Shown here: in pieces, positions 1-7,507 of the stretch
Layout: each line of letters begins with the position of its first letter
Position numbering within the stretch: position 1 is the first letter of the stretch
Source of the DNA: Bacilli bacterium
Lineage (GTDB): Bacteria; Bacillota_I; Bacilli_A; RF39; UBA660
NCBI GenBank assembly: GCA_017460745.1
Contig: JAFUAL010000026.1
Location: 1 to 50,491 of the forward strand
DNA: 50,491 bases
Direction: 5' to 3'
The notes under the pieces: generated by a model
What the model saw: only the letters and a program-made list of their open reading frames with translations
Databases searched by the model: none
Told to the model about the DNA's origin: nothing
Translations under genes and position numbers: made by a program

Positions 1-52
1 CTTCTTTTAAATTATTAGAATATTTTTTGAATTTTTGACCTTTTGAAGCCAT
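1..52 (-). CDS. Transposase-like protein, N-terminal fragment cut by the window edge
   Basis: An ATG at 52 follows a strong GAAAGGAGGT ribosome site at about 61-70. Only 17 codons are present, reading MASKGQKFKKYSNNLKE. A Lys-rich start followed by a KYS-type motif is typical of the helix-turn-helix first frame (orfA) of IS3-family transposases, which binds the terminal repeats. The frame is open to the window edge. The IS3-like end at 135 supports the assignment. No catalytic domain is visible, so the family call is tentative. Confidence 0.5.
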   Translation of the reverse strand, partial: MASKGQKFKKYSNNLKE

Positions 53-93
53 AGAAAAACACCTCCTTTCGGAAGTGTATTCTATCACTTTTA

Positions 94-121
94 AGTATAA
101 AATGCTTTTTTTTATTGTCTA
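94..121 (-). promoter_or_regulatory. Promoter inside the IS end
   Basis: TAGACA (121-116), a 16-base spacer and TATACT (99-94) precede the transposase start. The -35 box lies in the terminal repeat, as is common in IS3 elements. Confidence 0.45.
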
Positions 122-141
122 CCCTATGGGATGCATTTCAA

Positions 142-276
142 TTATTTTACTTTTCTTTTTATTCTTAAAGAATTAACGTCTACTGTTAAACTACTAATAG
201 TCATGAATAAACCTGCAACATGTAGAATTAAAGATAATCCTATATTTTTAAATACACCAATTAATAAAATATTCAA
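142..276 (-). CDS. Possible small hydrophobic protein (unrecognised)
   Basis: A 44-codon frame starts at a TTG six bases after the stop of the neighbouring hydrolase and ends in TAA at 142, seven bases before the IS boundary. The first about 25 residues are hydrophobic and could span a membrane once. The tail (NSLRIKRKVK) is basic. There is no convincing ribosome site, so expression would need coupling to the upstream gene. It could be a remnant of a larger gene truncated by the IS. Its reality is uncertain. Confidence 0.22.
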   Translation of the reverse strand: MNILLIGVFKNIGLSLILHVAGLFMTISSLTVDVNSLRIKRKVK

Positions 277-281
277 AATTT

Positions 282-1307
282 TTATTCTCGACTTAAGACA
301 ATCATTGTTTTAAGAATTGTCGTGATATAACTAGATAATTCCGGATCCATTTTACTCATAGTTTTAATTAAACTTACTATATCACCTAAAGTAATCTTCA
401 TATTTTTAGTTTCTCTTTTGTCAAATACCTTAAAAGCACTTTCAAATATATCTTTTATTTTATTATTATCTAAATCTTTAATATTAACGGTTGTTCTCTT
501 GATTAAATTAACACTTGTCTTAGACAAAGTCCCTTTAATAAATTCTATACCAAACATATTCCAAGAAGTTGGATAATGTTCACCTATTGCATAAGTATTA
601 CTTTTAACAACATTATAGTTTTCATTATATAAAAGAGTTCCAATGTATGATCCAGTTGGTACTATATTAATAAGTTTCGTTTTGAGTCTATTAAATTTAT
701 TTGATTTATATTCTGTAAATCTTAACCCAGGTCCATCAAAGTTAATTACTTCTTTTATTTTGTTAAATTTAAAGTTAGATAATTCCATAGCACTGACAAG
801 TGCTAAATTTCCTCCCTTTGAATGACCTATTACATAGACATTTTTATCAAAGAAATTTATATTTTCTCTTAGATAGTTAATAGCTAAACTCTGAGTATAA
901 GTTGGATAAGAATAAGCAATTCGAAAGTTTTCAAGCCAACCTATAATACTTGCATCGGTTCCTCTAAAACTTATTACTCTTATATTATCAAGTACTACAG
1001 TAAATGCACCAAATTGAGTCTTACTATCTACTCTACTAATAAAATTAAAAAATTTCATATTATTATATCTTTTTGATTCTTTTACTATCTCGATTAACTC
1101 TAAGCTTTTTGGTACCATTAAATCTTTAGTATCGACATTTTTTATTTTTAATAAATCAGACACTACTTCACCATATGTTTTAAATCCAAAAGATTTAAGT
1201 GGCATGTAAGAAAGACATGCTAGGAACAAATTATCCATTTTATTCCATTTTAAATCTTTTAAACTATAGTCTTTATAATATTTTAAATAATCATATATTG
1301 TATACAT
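282..1307 (-). CDS. Mbeg1-like (DUF2974) alpha/beta hydrolase, lipase-like
   Basis: This 341-residue protein has the hallmark of the DUF2974/Mbeg1-like family: an N-terminal region with a YDYLKYY start, a VISFRGTD segment near residue 112, and the nucleophile elbow GHSKGG near residue 161. The elbow serine would be catalytic. An NFDGPGL motif near residue 190 carries the likely acid region. The fold is a class 3 lipase-like hydrolase. The natural substrate is not known from sequence. No signal peptide is visible, so it is probably cytoplasmic. The ATG at 1307 follows AAAGGAG. It has its own extended -10 promoter (TTAACT-17-TATAAT, 1359-1331) and sits alone between the IS end and the toxIN locus. 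Confidence 0.8.
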   Translation of the reverse strand: MYTIYDYLKYYKDYSLKDLKWNKMDNLFLACLSYMPLKSFGFKTYGEVVSDLLKIKNVDTKDLMVPKSLELIEIVKESKRYNNMKFFNFISRVDSKTQFGAFTVVLDNIRVISFRGTDASIIGWLENFRIAYSYPTYTQSLAINYLRENINFFDKNVYVIGHSKGGNLALVSAMELSNFKFNKIKEVINFDGPGLRFTEYKSNKFNRLKTKLINIVPTGSYIGTLLYNENYNVVKSNTYAIGEHYPTSWNMFGIEFIKGTLSKTSVNLIKRTTVNIKDLDNNKIKDIFESAFKVFDKRETKNMKITLGDIVSLIKTMSKMDPELSSYITTILKTMIVLSRE

Positions 1308-1330
1308 CCTTTACTCCTTTTTATATAGTT

Positions 1331-1359
1331 ATTATAACATAGCACTCATTATAAGTTAA
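1331..1359 (-). promoter_or_regulatory. Promoter of the Mbeg1-like hydrolase gene
   Basis: TTAACT (1359-1354), 17-base spacer, TATAAT (1336-1331) with an upstream TG (extended -10). The start codon is about 24 bases downstream. Confidence 0.55.
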
Positions 1360-1389
1360 TATTTAAAGGTAATTTAAATAATAAAAAAA

Positions 1390-1411
1390 AGCAAATAATT
1401 ACTAAATTGCT
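1390..1411 (-). terminator. Terminator after toxN
   Basis: On the minus strand, AGCAA and TTGCT arms flank an 11-base loop and are followed by a run of Ts. The toxN stop codon lies inside the hairpin. Confidence 0.45.
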
Positions 1412-1922
1412 ATTAATTCTTTTTTATTATATTCCATACATTTTTCTTCTAGTAACATAAAATTACAGCATCTATTTTTTACGTTTAATGGTAGTTTATT
1501 TTCCTTATATAAGTTATATAAAATTTTAGATTTACTAAATACTTCTTTTTTATTAGAATTTAACCATCTTAGTTGATTGCGCAATAAGTTTAAACGAAAT
1601 ATTTCATTTTTGTCGTTTGATTTAATATTTAAATCAAATTCTATATAATTGTTTTCTAAAACTGGTATCATATTATTAAGATTAATAACACCATATTCTC
1701 CATTTTTTATTTTTATTAAGTCTAGAGTATTTTTTAGTCTTATATGTTTTCCTTTTGGACTTGATAATGGTGCAAAATATTGTTTTCTATCTACTATAAA
1801 TAAAACACCAATAATGGTCTTAATTCTTTTATTCCTCTATTATAAACTACTTTATTATCAAAAGTCCTTAAGTAATCACAATAATTTGAATCAACTTTTA
1901 CTATTTTAAAATTTTTATACAT
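1402..1922 (-). pseudogene. toxN: ToxN/AbiQ-type endoribonuclease toxin of a type III toxin-antitoxin system, frameshifted
   Basis: The ATG at 1922 follows AGGAG at the right distance and opens a frame reading MYKNFKIVKVDSNYCDYLR, which stops after 42 codons. Joining the next frame near 1812-1816 restores the ToxN/AbiQ signature: RPFIGVLF, then QYFAPLSSPKGKH, then YGVINLNNMIPV, and a C-terminal RCCNFMLLEEKC. The repair needs one extra T (CCATTATTGG to CCATTTATTGG). Rejoined, it is about 173 residues, the normal size of the family. ToxN cleaves RNA at A-rich sites and is held inactive by the small RNA ToxI. The toxI-like repeats and a hairpin terminator lie just upstream. As sequenced the toxin is broken. 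A sequencing error in a short T run is the main alternative. Confidence 0.87.
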
Positions 1923-1952
1923 AAACACTCCTAGCAATTTATTTTTTTTATT

Positions 1953-1982
1953 AAAAGAGACTAGAGTCTGCTCTCTAATCTC
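1953..1982 (-). terminator. Attenuating terminator between toxI and toxN
   Basis: On the minus strand, arms 1982-1973 and 1966-1957 form a 10 bp stem with one G-U pair and a 6-base loop, followed by TTTT. It lies between the repeat array and toxN. This is where type III systems place a leaky terminator that keeps antitoxin RNA in excess over toxin mRNA. Confidence 0.75.
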
Positions 1983-1983
1983 G

Positions 1984-2092
1984 CTTTTTTAGTTGCCACT
2001 TATAGAGCTGGCTTCACTCACTTTTTTAGTTGCCACTTATAGAGCTGGCTTCACTCACTTTTTTAGTTGCCACTTAAGGCTGGCTTCACCTG
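1984..2092 (-). repeat. Three tandem 35-37-base toxI repeats
   Basis: Two units of 37 bases (1984-2020 and 2021-2057) are identical. The third (2058-2092) is 35 bases, with a two-base contraction and a few changes. Each has the plus-strand core AGTTGCCACTTATAGAGC followed by TGGCTTCACTCA. The units abut with no spacers, which rules out a CRISPR array. The length matches the 34-37-base units of ToxI/AbiQ antitoxins. Confidence 0.9.
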
Positions 2093-2163
2093 CTTTTTTT
2101 CGCTACAAATGTAGCATTAATAATATATGCAAAAATGCACAACATAATTACTTATGTGCTAAT

Positions 2164-2192
2164 AATATATCATATTATTAAATATTTGTCTA
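2164..2192 (-). promoter_or_regulatory. Promoter of the toxI-toxN operon
   Basis: TAGACA (2192-2187), 17-base spacer, TATATT (2169-2164), with TGA directly before the -10 box (extended -10). It is correctly placed to transcribe the repeat array. Confidence 0.6.
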
Positions 2193-2201
2193 TACTTTTT
2201 C

Positions 2202-3083
2202 TTATTTTCCTCTTGGATGACAATTATAATAAACGTCTTTGATATGGTCAAGTGTTACATGAGTATATATACCTGTTGTAGAAATAGATGCATGACCAAG
2301 CAGTTCTTGAACTGTTAATAAATCACAGCCATTATTAAGTAAATGAGTTGCAAATGAATGTCTTAACATATGAGGAGTAATATGCTTATTAAAACTTATT
2401 TTAAGTATTATTTGATTTAAAATATAACTAATACCAGCTGGTGTTAATTTATCACCTTTTTGATTTAAAATTAAGTAATCTGTATTTTTTTTATTAAGTT
2501 CTTTATAAACTTTTAAATATTTTTCTAAGATATTTTTGCAGACATTGTTAAAATAAACTATTCTTTCCTTAGATCCCTTTCCAAATACTCTAATACTTTG
2601 GTTGGATAAAGTTATATCCGATACTTTAATGTTTACAAGTTCTGATACACGAACTCCAGTTGCATACATAAGTTCAAGAATTAGTCTATCTCTTAAATCA
2701 TAGTTTGTCTTTATTTCTAAATTATTAAATATTTCAAGTAACTCTGGATATGATAAATATCTTGGTAATTTTATTTCTTTTTTGGGAAGTGTTACATAAT
2801 TAAAAGGATTGTTCATAACGATTTCTTTACTATTTAAATATTTATAAAATCCCTTTATTGTACTAATATGTCGTCTAATACTTTTAGCACTTAATTTAAG
2901 TTTATCAAAATGTGAAAATAATCCCATCAAGTCTTCATATTCTACACCTTTATAATCTAATCCTTCTATTTCTAAATACTTAAAATAATCATCTAAATCT
3001 AATTTATAATTTAAAATTGTTTTATCACTATAATTTTTATTATATTTTAAATATTCTAAATAATTCTCTTTATCTTTCATCAT
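2202..3083 (-). CDS. xerD: XerD-like tyrosine recombinase
   Basis: A protein of about 293 residues with the two-domain layout of XerC/XerD: an N-terminal SAM-like core-binding domain (about 1-90) and a C-terminal catalytic domain. Catalytic residues are visible as the first Arg in ATGVRVSEL (near 145), the HMLRHSFATH box (near 240) and LGHASISTTGIYTHV (near 265), which ends in the nucleophilic Tyr. The length matches chromosomal XerD (about 295), so chromosome-dimer resolution is likely. A mobile-element integrase cannot be excluded next to the toxIN locus. The start is uncertain: TTG 3086, ATG 3083 and ATG 3080 are tandem. It overlaps the end of the metallophosphoesterase gene and is probably translated with it. 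Confidence 0.82.
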   Translation of the reverse strand: MMKDKENYLEYLKYNKNYSDKTILNYKLDLDDYFKYLEIEGLDYKGVEYEDLMGLFSHFDKLKLSAKSIRRHISTIKGFYKYLNSKEIVMNNPFNYVTLPKKEIKLPRYLSYPELLEIFNNLEIKTNYDLRDRLILELMYATGVRVSELVNIKVSDITLSNQSIRVFGKGSKERIVYFNNVCKNILEKYLKVYKELNKKNTDYLILNQKGDKLTPAGISYILNQIILKISFNKHITPHMLRHSFATHLLNNGCDLLTVQELLGHASISTTGIYTHVTLDHIKDVYYNCHPRGK

Positions 3084-3774
3084 CAAACTCTCTTACATCC
3101 GAAAATAAAAATATCATTTTATCAATTGTTTTATTTATATGAAAATGACCACAGTACCATCTTTTATAGTTTATTTTTTCTTCTACTTTATCTAAAAATA
3201 TCTCTGTTGATTTATCAACTTCATCTTGATTTATGCCAATGTAAAATGCTTCAACTGGTTCATACTTATAAGGACAAGTATGTGTTAGTACTATATCTAT
3301 ATCATTTCGTGCATTGATTACTTGTAATACTTTCTCTTTAATTAAAGGGGTTGGTTGTTCATCTTCAAAGTATTTATATCCCATCTTTAAAAATTTTGGA
3401 ACATCATGTCTTATACTATAAGCTCCTCCTATAACTAATACATTTTTATTATTTATATTATATACCTCTCCATCTTTTAAAAAGATTAGATTGGGATATT
3501 TTTCTTCTATGAATACACGACCATTAAACAAATTTTTAATTTTATAAGTATTAATATTTTCAGGACGTTCTTCATGATTACCTTGAACACATAAAAGTGT
3601 TATTGGTATTTTTTTAAGTTCTTCTTTTAACAATTTATCACTTTCATCTAAGTAATAATTTATTCCAACATCACCAAGTATTATTAAATAATCATCTTTT
3701 GTTGTTTGATGTTTTTTTGTAAATTCATATATTCTTGTAAAATCGCGATGCACATCACCTGTAATGTATACCAA
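3070..3774 (-). CDS. Calcineurin-like metallophosphoesterase
   Basis: The 234-residue protein shows all metal-ligand motifs of the calcineurin-like phosphoesterase fold in order: GDVH (near 6), GDVG (near 35), GNHEE (near 66), a THTC His (near 165) and GHFH (near 207). These hold two metal ions for phosphomonoester or phosphodiester hydrolysis. The substrate is not predictable. The start is a TTG at 3774, chosen because GGAGGTG lies five bases upstream and no ATG is available. It overlaps xerD at its 3' end. It is cytoplasmic, with no signal peptide or membrane segment. Confidence 0.83.
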   Translation of the reverse strand: MVYITGDVHRDFTRIYEFTKKHQTTKDDYLIILGDVGINYYLDESDKLLKEELKKIPITLLCVQGNHEERPENINTYKIKNLFNGRVFIEEKYPNLIFLKDGEVYNINNKNVLVIGGAYSIRHDVPKFLKMGYKYFEDEQPTPLIKEKVLQVINARNDIDIVLTHTCPYKYEPVEAFYIGINQDEVDKSTEIFLDKVEEKINYKRWYCGHFHINKTIDKMIFLFSDVREFDDER

Positions 3775-3793
3775 ATTATCACCTCCAAAAAGA

Positions 3794-3818
3794 AAAATAC
3801 AAAGTATATTTGTATTTT
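3794..3818 (-). terminator. Terminator of the capE-capF-capG-trxA operon
   Basis: Perfect 10 bp arms (AAAATACAAA and TTTGTATTTT) with a 5-base loop, followed on the minus strand by TCTTTTT. It lies just after trxA. Confidence 0.6.
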
Positions 3819-3854
3819 ACCATAAAATTTAATTTTTGTAATTTAAGCATCTTA

Positions 3855-4157
3855 TTATTTAATAAAATTTTCTATTTCATCTTTGGATTTTAAACCAACA
3901 CTTCTATTTATTTCCTTACCATCTCGAAATAAAACAAGGCATGGTATAGAAATTACCTCATATTCGCGAGCTAAACTTTCAGCATCATCTACATTAATTG
4001 ATACAATTTTGGTATTTCCATCTTTTGCAATATCTTCTAGTATTGGTCTAAGCATACGACATGGTCCACACCAATTAGCATAAAAATCAACAAGTATCTT
4101 TTCTTTACTTTCTAATACATCTTTTTGAAAGTCATTTTCATTTATTTCTTTAATCAT
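3855..4157 (-). CDS. trxA: Thioredoxin
   Basis: A 100-residue thioredoxin fold with the redox motif WCGPC near residue 29, the cis-Pro loop SIPCLVLF near 72 and the usual NVDD segment. It reduces protein disulfides in the cytoplasm using thioredoxin reductase. The start is the ATG at 4157, which overlaps the TGA of the preceding epimerase gene (ATGA) and has GGAG seven bases upstream. An upstream TTG at 4169 would add four residues and lacks a site. It is the last gene of the FucNAc operon, an odd place for trxA. A Cys in the cis-Pro loop (IPC) is also unusual for classical TrxA. Confidence 0.88.
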   Translation of the reverse strand: MIKEINENDFQKDVLESKEKILVDFYANWCGPCRMLRPILEDIAKDGNTKIVSINVDDAESLAREYEVISIPCLVLFRDGKEINRSVGLKSKDEIENFIK

Positions 4158-5329
4158 TTTTTTCTCCAAACCATCTTATTAACTATATTTGTATAACTTT
4201 GAATAATTTTAACTACTTTACTACTTACATTTTCATCTATATAATCAGGAACTGGTATACCGTAGTCTTTATTTTCATTCATACTAACTGCAAGAGATAC
4301 TGCTTGAACTAAACTATTAGTATCAATTCCAGCTAAGACAAAACATCCTTTATCAAGTGCTTCAGGTCGTTCAGTACTGGTTCTTATACAAACAGCTGGA
4401 AATGACTTACCTATACTTGTAAAATAACTACCTTCTTCTGGTAAAGTTCCGCTGTCACTTACAACTGCAAAAGCATTCATTTGTAAATTATTATAATCAT
4501 GGAATCCTAATGGTTCATGTCTAATTACCCTTTCATCCAATTTAAAATTAGATTGTTCTAATTTCTTCTTACTTCTTGGATGACATGAATATAAAATTGG
4601 CATATCATATTTTTTAGCTAATTCATTAATTGCTGTAAATAATGATAAAAAGTTTTCTTCAGTATCAATATTTTCTTCACGATGAGCCGAAAGTAATATA
4701 TATTTTTTAGGTTCTAAATTCAACTTCTTTAATATATCAGATTTATTTATCGCCTCTAAATTTTGATGTAATACTTCAGCCATAGGTGAACCAGTAACAT
4801 ACACTCTTTCTTTAGGAAGACCACATTCATGTAAATATTTTCTTGCATGTTCTGAGTATGCTAAATTAACATCGGAAATTATATCAACTATTCTTCGATT
4901 AGTTTCCTCTGGTAAGCATTCATCCTTACATCTATTTCCTGCTTCCATATGGAAAATTGGAATATGTAATCTTTTAGCACTTATGGCACTTAAACAACTG
5001 TTAGTATCTCCTAAAACAAGTAATGCATCAGGTTTAATTTCAGTCATTAATTTGTAAGATGCGCTTATAATATTTCCTATTGTTTCACCTAAATCATTTC
5101 CTACTGCATTCATATACACATCAGGATTTCTTAGTTTCAAATTTTCAAAGAATATACCATTCAAATTATAATCATAGTTTTGACCAGTGTGAGCTAAAAT
5201 GGTATCAAAGTATTTTTGACATTTTTTAATAACTTCACTTAATCTAATTATTTCAGGTCTTGTTCCAACTATTATTAATAATTTTAACTTTCCATTATTT
5301 TTAAAACTAACTTTATTATCTTTTTCCAT
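4154..5329 (-). CDS. capG: UDP-N-acetylglucosamine 2-epimerase family protein, CapG-like
   Basis: This 391-residue protein has the WecB/CapG fold. Motifs include VGTRPEIIRLSEV near 20, GDTNSCLSA near 107, EAGNRCKDECLPEETNRR near 129, HREEN near 215 and SGTLPEEGSYF near 293. CapG enzymes epimerise C2 in the last step from UDP-GlcNAc to UDP-N-acetyl-L-fucosamine. WecB (UDP-ManNAc) is the closest alternative. The position directly after CapE- and CapF-like genes favours CapG. The ATG at 5329 follows GGGAG. It is cytoplasmic. Confidence 0.85.
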   Translation of the reverse strand: MEKDNKVSFKNNGKLKLLIIVGTRPEIIRLSEVIKKCQKYFDTILAHTGQNYDYNLNGIFFENLKLRNPDVYMNAVGNDLGETIGNIISASYKLMTEIKPDALLVLGDTNSCLSAISAKRLHIPIFHMEAGNRCKDECLPEETNRRIVDIISDVNLAYSEHARKYLHECGLPKERVYVTGSPMAEVLHQNLEAINKSDILKKLNLEPKKYILLSAHREENIDTEENFLSLFTAINELAKKYDMPILYSCHPRSKKKLEQSNFKLDERVIRHEPLGFHDYNNLQMNAFAVVSDSGTLPEEGSYFTSIGKSFPAVCIRTSTERPEALDKGCFVLAGIDTNSLVQAVSLAVSMNENKDYGIPVPDYIDENVSSKVVKIIQSYTNIVNKMVWRKK

Positions 5330-5331
5330 AA

Positions 5332-6441
5332 CTATATCTCCCTATAATATGTATCTGGTTTTTCTTTATCAAATAACTCATTGCACCAAATTAATAATAT
5401 CATTTCCTTATCACCAATATTTTGGATTTTATGACTATACCCAACAGGAATATTTACAATTTTAAATTCTGTATCATCAACTAAATATTCCTTTTCCTCA
5501 CCTGTTAATACGTGTTTAAAAGTGATTTTTGCCATACCTTGCACAACAATAAATTTTTCCATTTTTGTATGATGATAATGATTTCCTCTGATAATATCTT
5601 TATGAGATACCGAAACTGATACTTGACCATCATATTTTGTTCTAATAAGCTCCGTAAAAGATCCTCTATCATCTATATTCATGTGAGGGATATAAACCAT
5701 ATCATCAAGTGGTACGTATGATAAATATGTTGAAAACAACTTCTTTACAAAATCATCTCCTGTTTCAGGAACGATTATACTTTTCATACTTACATTAAAT
5801 TCTTTAATTTTATCTGCAATATATCCAAGATTTTTTTCATAAACTGGACTAACATAACATATTCCATTCTTTATACAACTTGGTTTTCCAGTTTCAAGTA
5901 CATTTAAAAATTCATTTATAACATCATCTATATAAATTAAATTCAATGTTTTATCTTTATCATTTATTGTTATATCTAAACCATTTGCTATATTATAACA
6001 AAATGTTGCAACAACAGAGTTATAGTTAGCTTTGCACCATTTACCAAAGACATTATGTAAGCGGTATATATATGCTTTATGTTTTTCTCCATATTTACTT
6101 ACTATTTCTTCTGCCTCTTTTTTACTTTTTCCATAATCATTATCAAGTTCTGCTTGAATACTTGAAGTAATAAGAATTGGAATATCTAGTTTTTGACTTT
6201 CTACTTCATTAATGATATCTTCTGTAAGACTTGTATTTCCTGTATAAAATTCTTTTACATCAGTTGGTCTATTTACTCCAGCTAAATGGAATATAAAATC
6301 AAGTTTTAGTAATTCATCTTTAATTTTTGAAAAATCATCTTCTTTATTAAATTCAACTATTTCAATATCATCTATTTCGTTTAAACGACATACTAAATTT
6401 TTACCTATAAAACCATGGGACCCAGTTATTAATACTCTCAT
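5332..6441 (-). CDS. capF: CapF-like bifunctional epimerase/reductase for UDP-L-FucNAc
   Basis: A 369-residue two-domain protein. Residues 1 to about 245 form a short-chain dehydrogenase with the NAD(P) motif GSHGFIG (near 7) and a YGKSK catalytic Tyr-Lys pair (near 103). The C-terminal part (about 255-369) is a cupin with RGNHYHHTKMEKFIVVQG, whose histidines would bind metal. S. aureus CapF has the same order: the cupin does C3 epimerisation and the SDR domain reduces C4. It lies between capE and capG in one operon. The ATG at 6441 follows AGGTG. Confidence 0.88.
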   Translation of the reverse strand: MRVLITGSHGFIGKNLVCRLNEIDDIEIVEFNKEDDFSKIKDELLKLDFIFHLAGVNRPTDVKEFYTGNTSLTEDIINEVESQKLDIPILITSSIQAELDNDYGKSKKEAEEIVSKYGEKHKAYIYRLHNVFGKWCKANYNSVVATFCYNIANGLDITINDKDKTLNLIYIDDVINEFLNVLETGKPSCIKNGICYVSPVYEKNLGYIADKIKEFNVSMKSIIVPETGDDFVKKLFSTYLSYVPLDDMVYIPHMNIDDRGSFTELIRTKYDGQVSVSVSHKDIIRGNHYHHTKMEKFIVVQGMAKITFKHVLTGEEKEYLVDDTEFKIVNIPVGYSHKIQNIGDKEMILLIWCNELFDKEKPDTYYREI

Positions 6442-6448
6442 ACATCAC

Positions 6449-7444
6449 CTATTTAAATAAATCTAATTTCTTTAATAATTGTTCCATACCTTTTACATCT
6501 AGTCTATTAGTATTATGAGAATTGTATTCTTCAACTTTATCTAACTTGTCATTTCCTTTATTTTCATATCTATCGTAGTTAAGATCACGATTATCAGCTG
6601 GTATTCTATAATAATTTCCTAGATCTTCAGCATTAACCATTTCTTCTTTGGTAACTAATACTTCATATAATTTTTCACCATGTCTTGTACCTATATTTTT
6701 AATACCTAAATCGCTTTTCTTTAAATTTAAAACTGCACGGGCCAAAGTATCAATTGTTGCAGCCGGTGCCTTTTGAACAAATAAATCTCCTTGATTACCA
6801 TGTTCAAATGCATATATAACAAGATCAACTGCATCCTCTAAAGTCATCATGAATCTAGTCATTTCAGGATTTGTAATAGTAAGTGGTTTACCCTCTTTTA
6901 TTTGATCACAGAAAAGTGGGATAACACTTCCACGTGATGCCATTACATTACCATATCTTGTTCTACAAATTATTGTTTGATCATCTCTTAAGTCACGTCC
7001 TTTAGCAATAGCAACTTTTTCCATCATGGCTTTACTCATTCCCATAGCATTAATTGGATATGCTGCCTTATCAGTACTAAGGACAATTACCTTTTTAACA
7101 TTATGATTAATTGCTGCCTCAAGTACATTGTTAGTTCCTAAAACATTTGTTTTAACTGCTTCAATTGGGAAAAACTCACATGATGGAACTTGTTTTAAAG
7201 CGGCTGCATGGAAGATAAAATCTACTCCATCCATTGCATCTTCAATACTTCTATAATCTCTTACATCACCAATATAAAATTTGATTTTAGGATTGTTGTA
7301 TTTTTTTCGCATATCATCTTGTTTTTTCTCGTCACGAGAAAATATTCTTATCTCTTTTAAGTCTGAATCCAAAAATCTTTTTAGAACAGCATTTCCAAAA
7401 CTACCTGTTCCTCCTGTTATTAATAATACTTTATCTTTAAACAT
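6449..7444 (-). CDS. capE: CapE-like UDP-GlcNAc 4,6-dehydratase/5-epimerase
   Basis: The 331-residue SDR enzyme starts with the nucleotide motif GGTGSFG (near 10). It has the STDKAAYPINAMGMSK segment (near 123-138), where Met replaces the usual catalytic Tyr of the YxxxK pair. That substitution marks the inverting CapE/FlaA1/WbjB group. It makes UDP-2-acetamido-2,6-dideoxy-L-arabino-hexos-4-ulose from UDP-GlcNAc, the first step to UDP-L-FucNAc. It heads a four-gene operon with capF, capG and trxA. The promoter is at 7469-7497, and GAAGGAT precedes the ATG. Confidence 0.88.
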   Translation of the reverse strand: MFKDKVLLITGGTGSFGNAVLKRFLDSDLKEIRIFSRDEKKQDDMRKKYNNPKIKFYIGDVRDYRSIEDAMDGVDFIFHAAALKQVPSCEFFPIEAVKTNVLGTNNVLEAAINHNVKKVIVLSTDKAAYPINAMGMSKAMMEKVAIAKGRDLRDDQTIICRTRYGNVMASRGSVIPLFCDQIKEGKPLTITNPEMTRFMMTLEDAVDLVIYAFEHGNQGDLFVQKAPAATIDTLARAVLNLKKSDLGIKNIGTRHGEKLYEVLVTKEEMVNAEDLGNYYRIPADNRDLNYDRYENKGNDKLDKVEEYNSHNTNRLDVKGMEQLLKKLDLFK

Positions 7445-7468
7445 AATCTATCCTTCTTTCTCTAACCT

Positions 7469-7497
7469 ATTATAGCAAACTTTTATTTCTACTTCAA
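7469..7497 (-). promoter_or_regulatory. Promoter of the capE-capF-capG-trxA operon
   Basis: TTGAAG (7497-7492), 17-base spacer ending TGC, TATAAT (7474-7469). It is an extended -10 promoter about 25 bases before the capE start. Confidence 0.6.
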
Positions 7498-7507
7498 CAA
7501 AGTTTAC

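Larger units (their letters stand above)
1..135 (-). mobile_element. Partial IS3-family-like insertion sequence end
   Basis: Read on the minus strand, position 135 begins TGCATCCCATAGGGTAGACA. This has the form of an IS3-family terminal inverted repeat: it starts with TG, has a CCC block and ends in TAGACA. A transposase-like reading frame starts about 80 bases inside it at 52. The rest of the element lies beyond the window edge. The element lies directly downstream of the hydrolase gene's 3' flank. The family is inferred from the end sequence and the first 17 residues only. Confidence 0.55.
1953..2158 (-). ncRNA. toxI: ToxI-type antitoxin RNA precursor
   Basis: The predicted transcript starts near 2157 from an extended -10 promoter. 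It runs through three tandem repeats (2092-2058, 2057-2021, 2020-1984) and ends at the hairpin at 1953-1982. In known type III systems, ToxN cuts such a precursor into single-repeat pseudoknots that fold into a ring with the toxin. Each unit here contains GCCA and TGGC arms able to pair, and an A6 linker of the kind ToxN enzymes cleave. The array looks intact although the toxin gene is frameshifted. Exact 5' and 3' ends are inferred. Confidence 0.75.

Noticed and set aside
1984..2092. Tandem repeats that might be a CRISPR array
   Set aside because: The units abut without spacers, there are only three, and they sit directly upstream of a ToxN frame behind a promoter. This fits toxI and not CRISPR.
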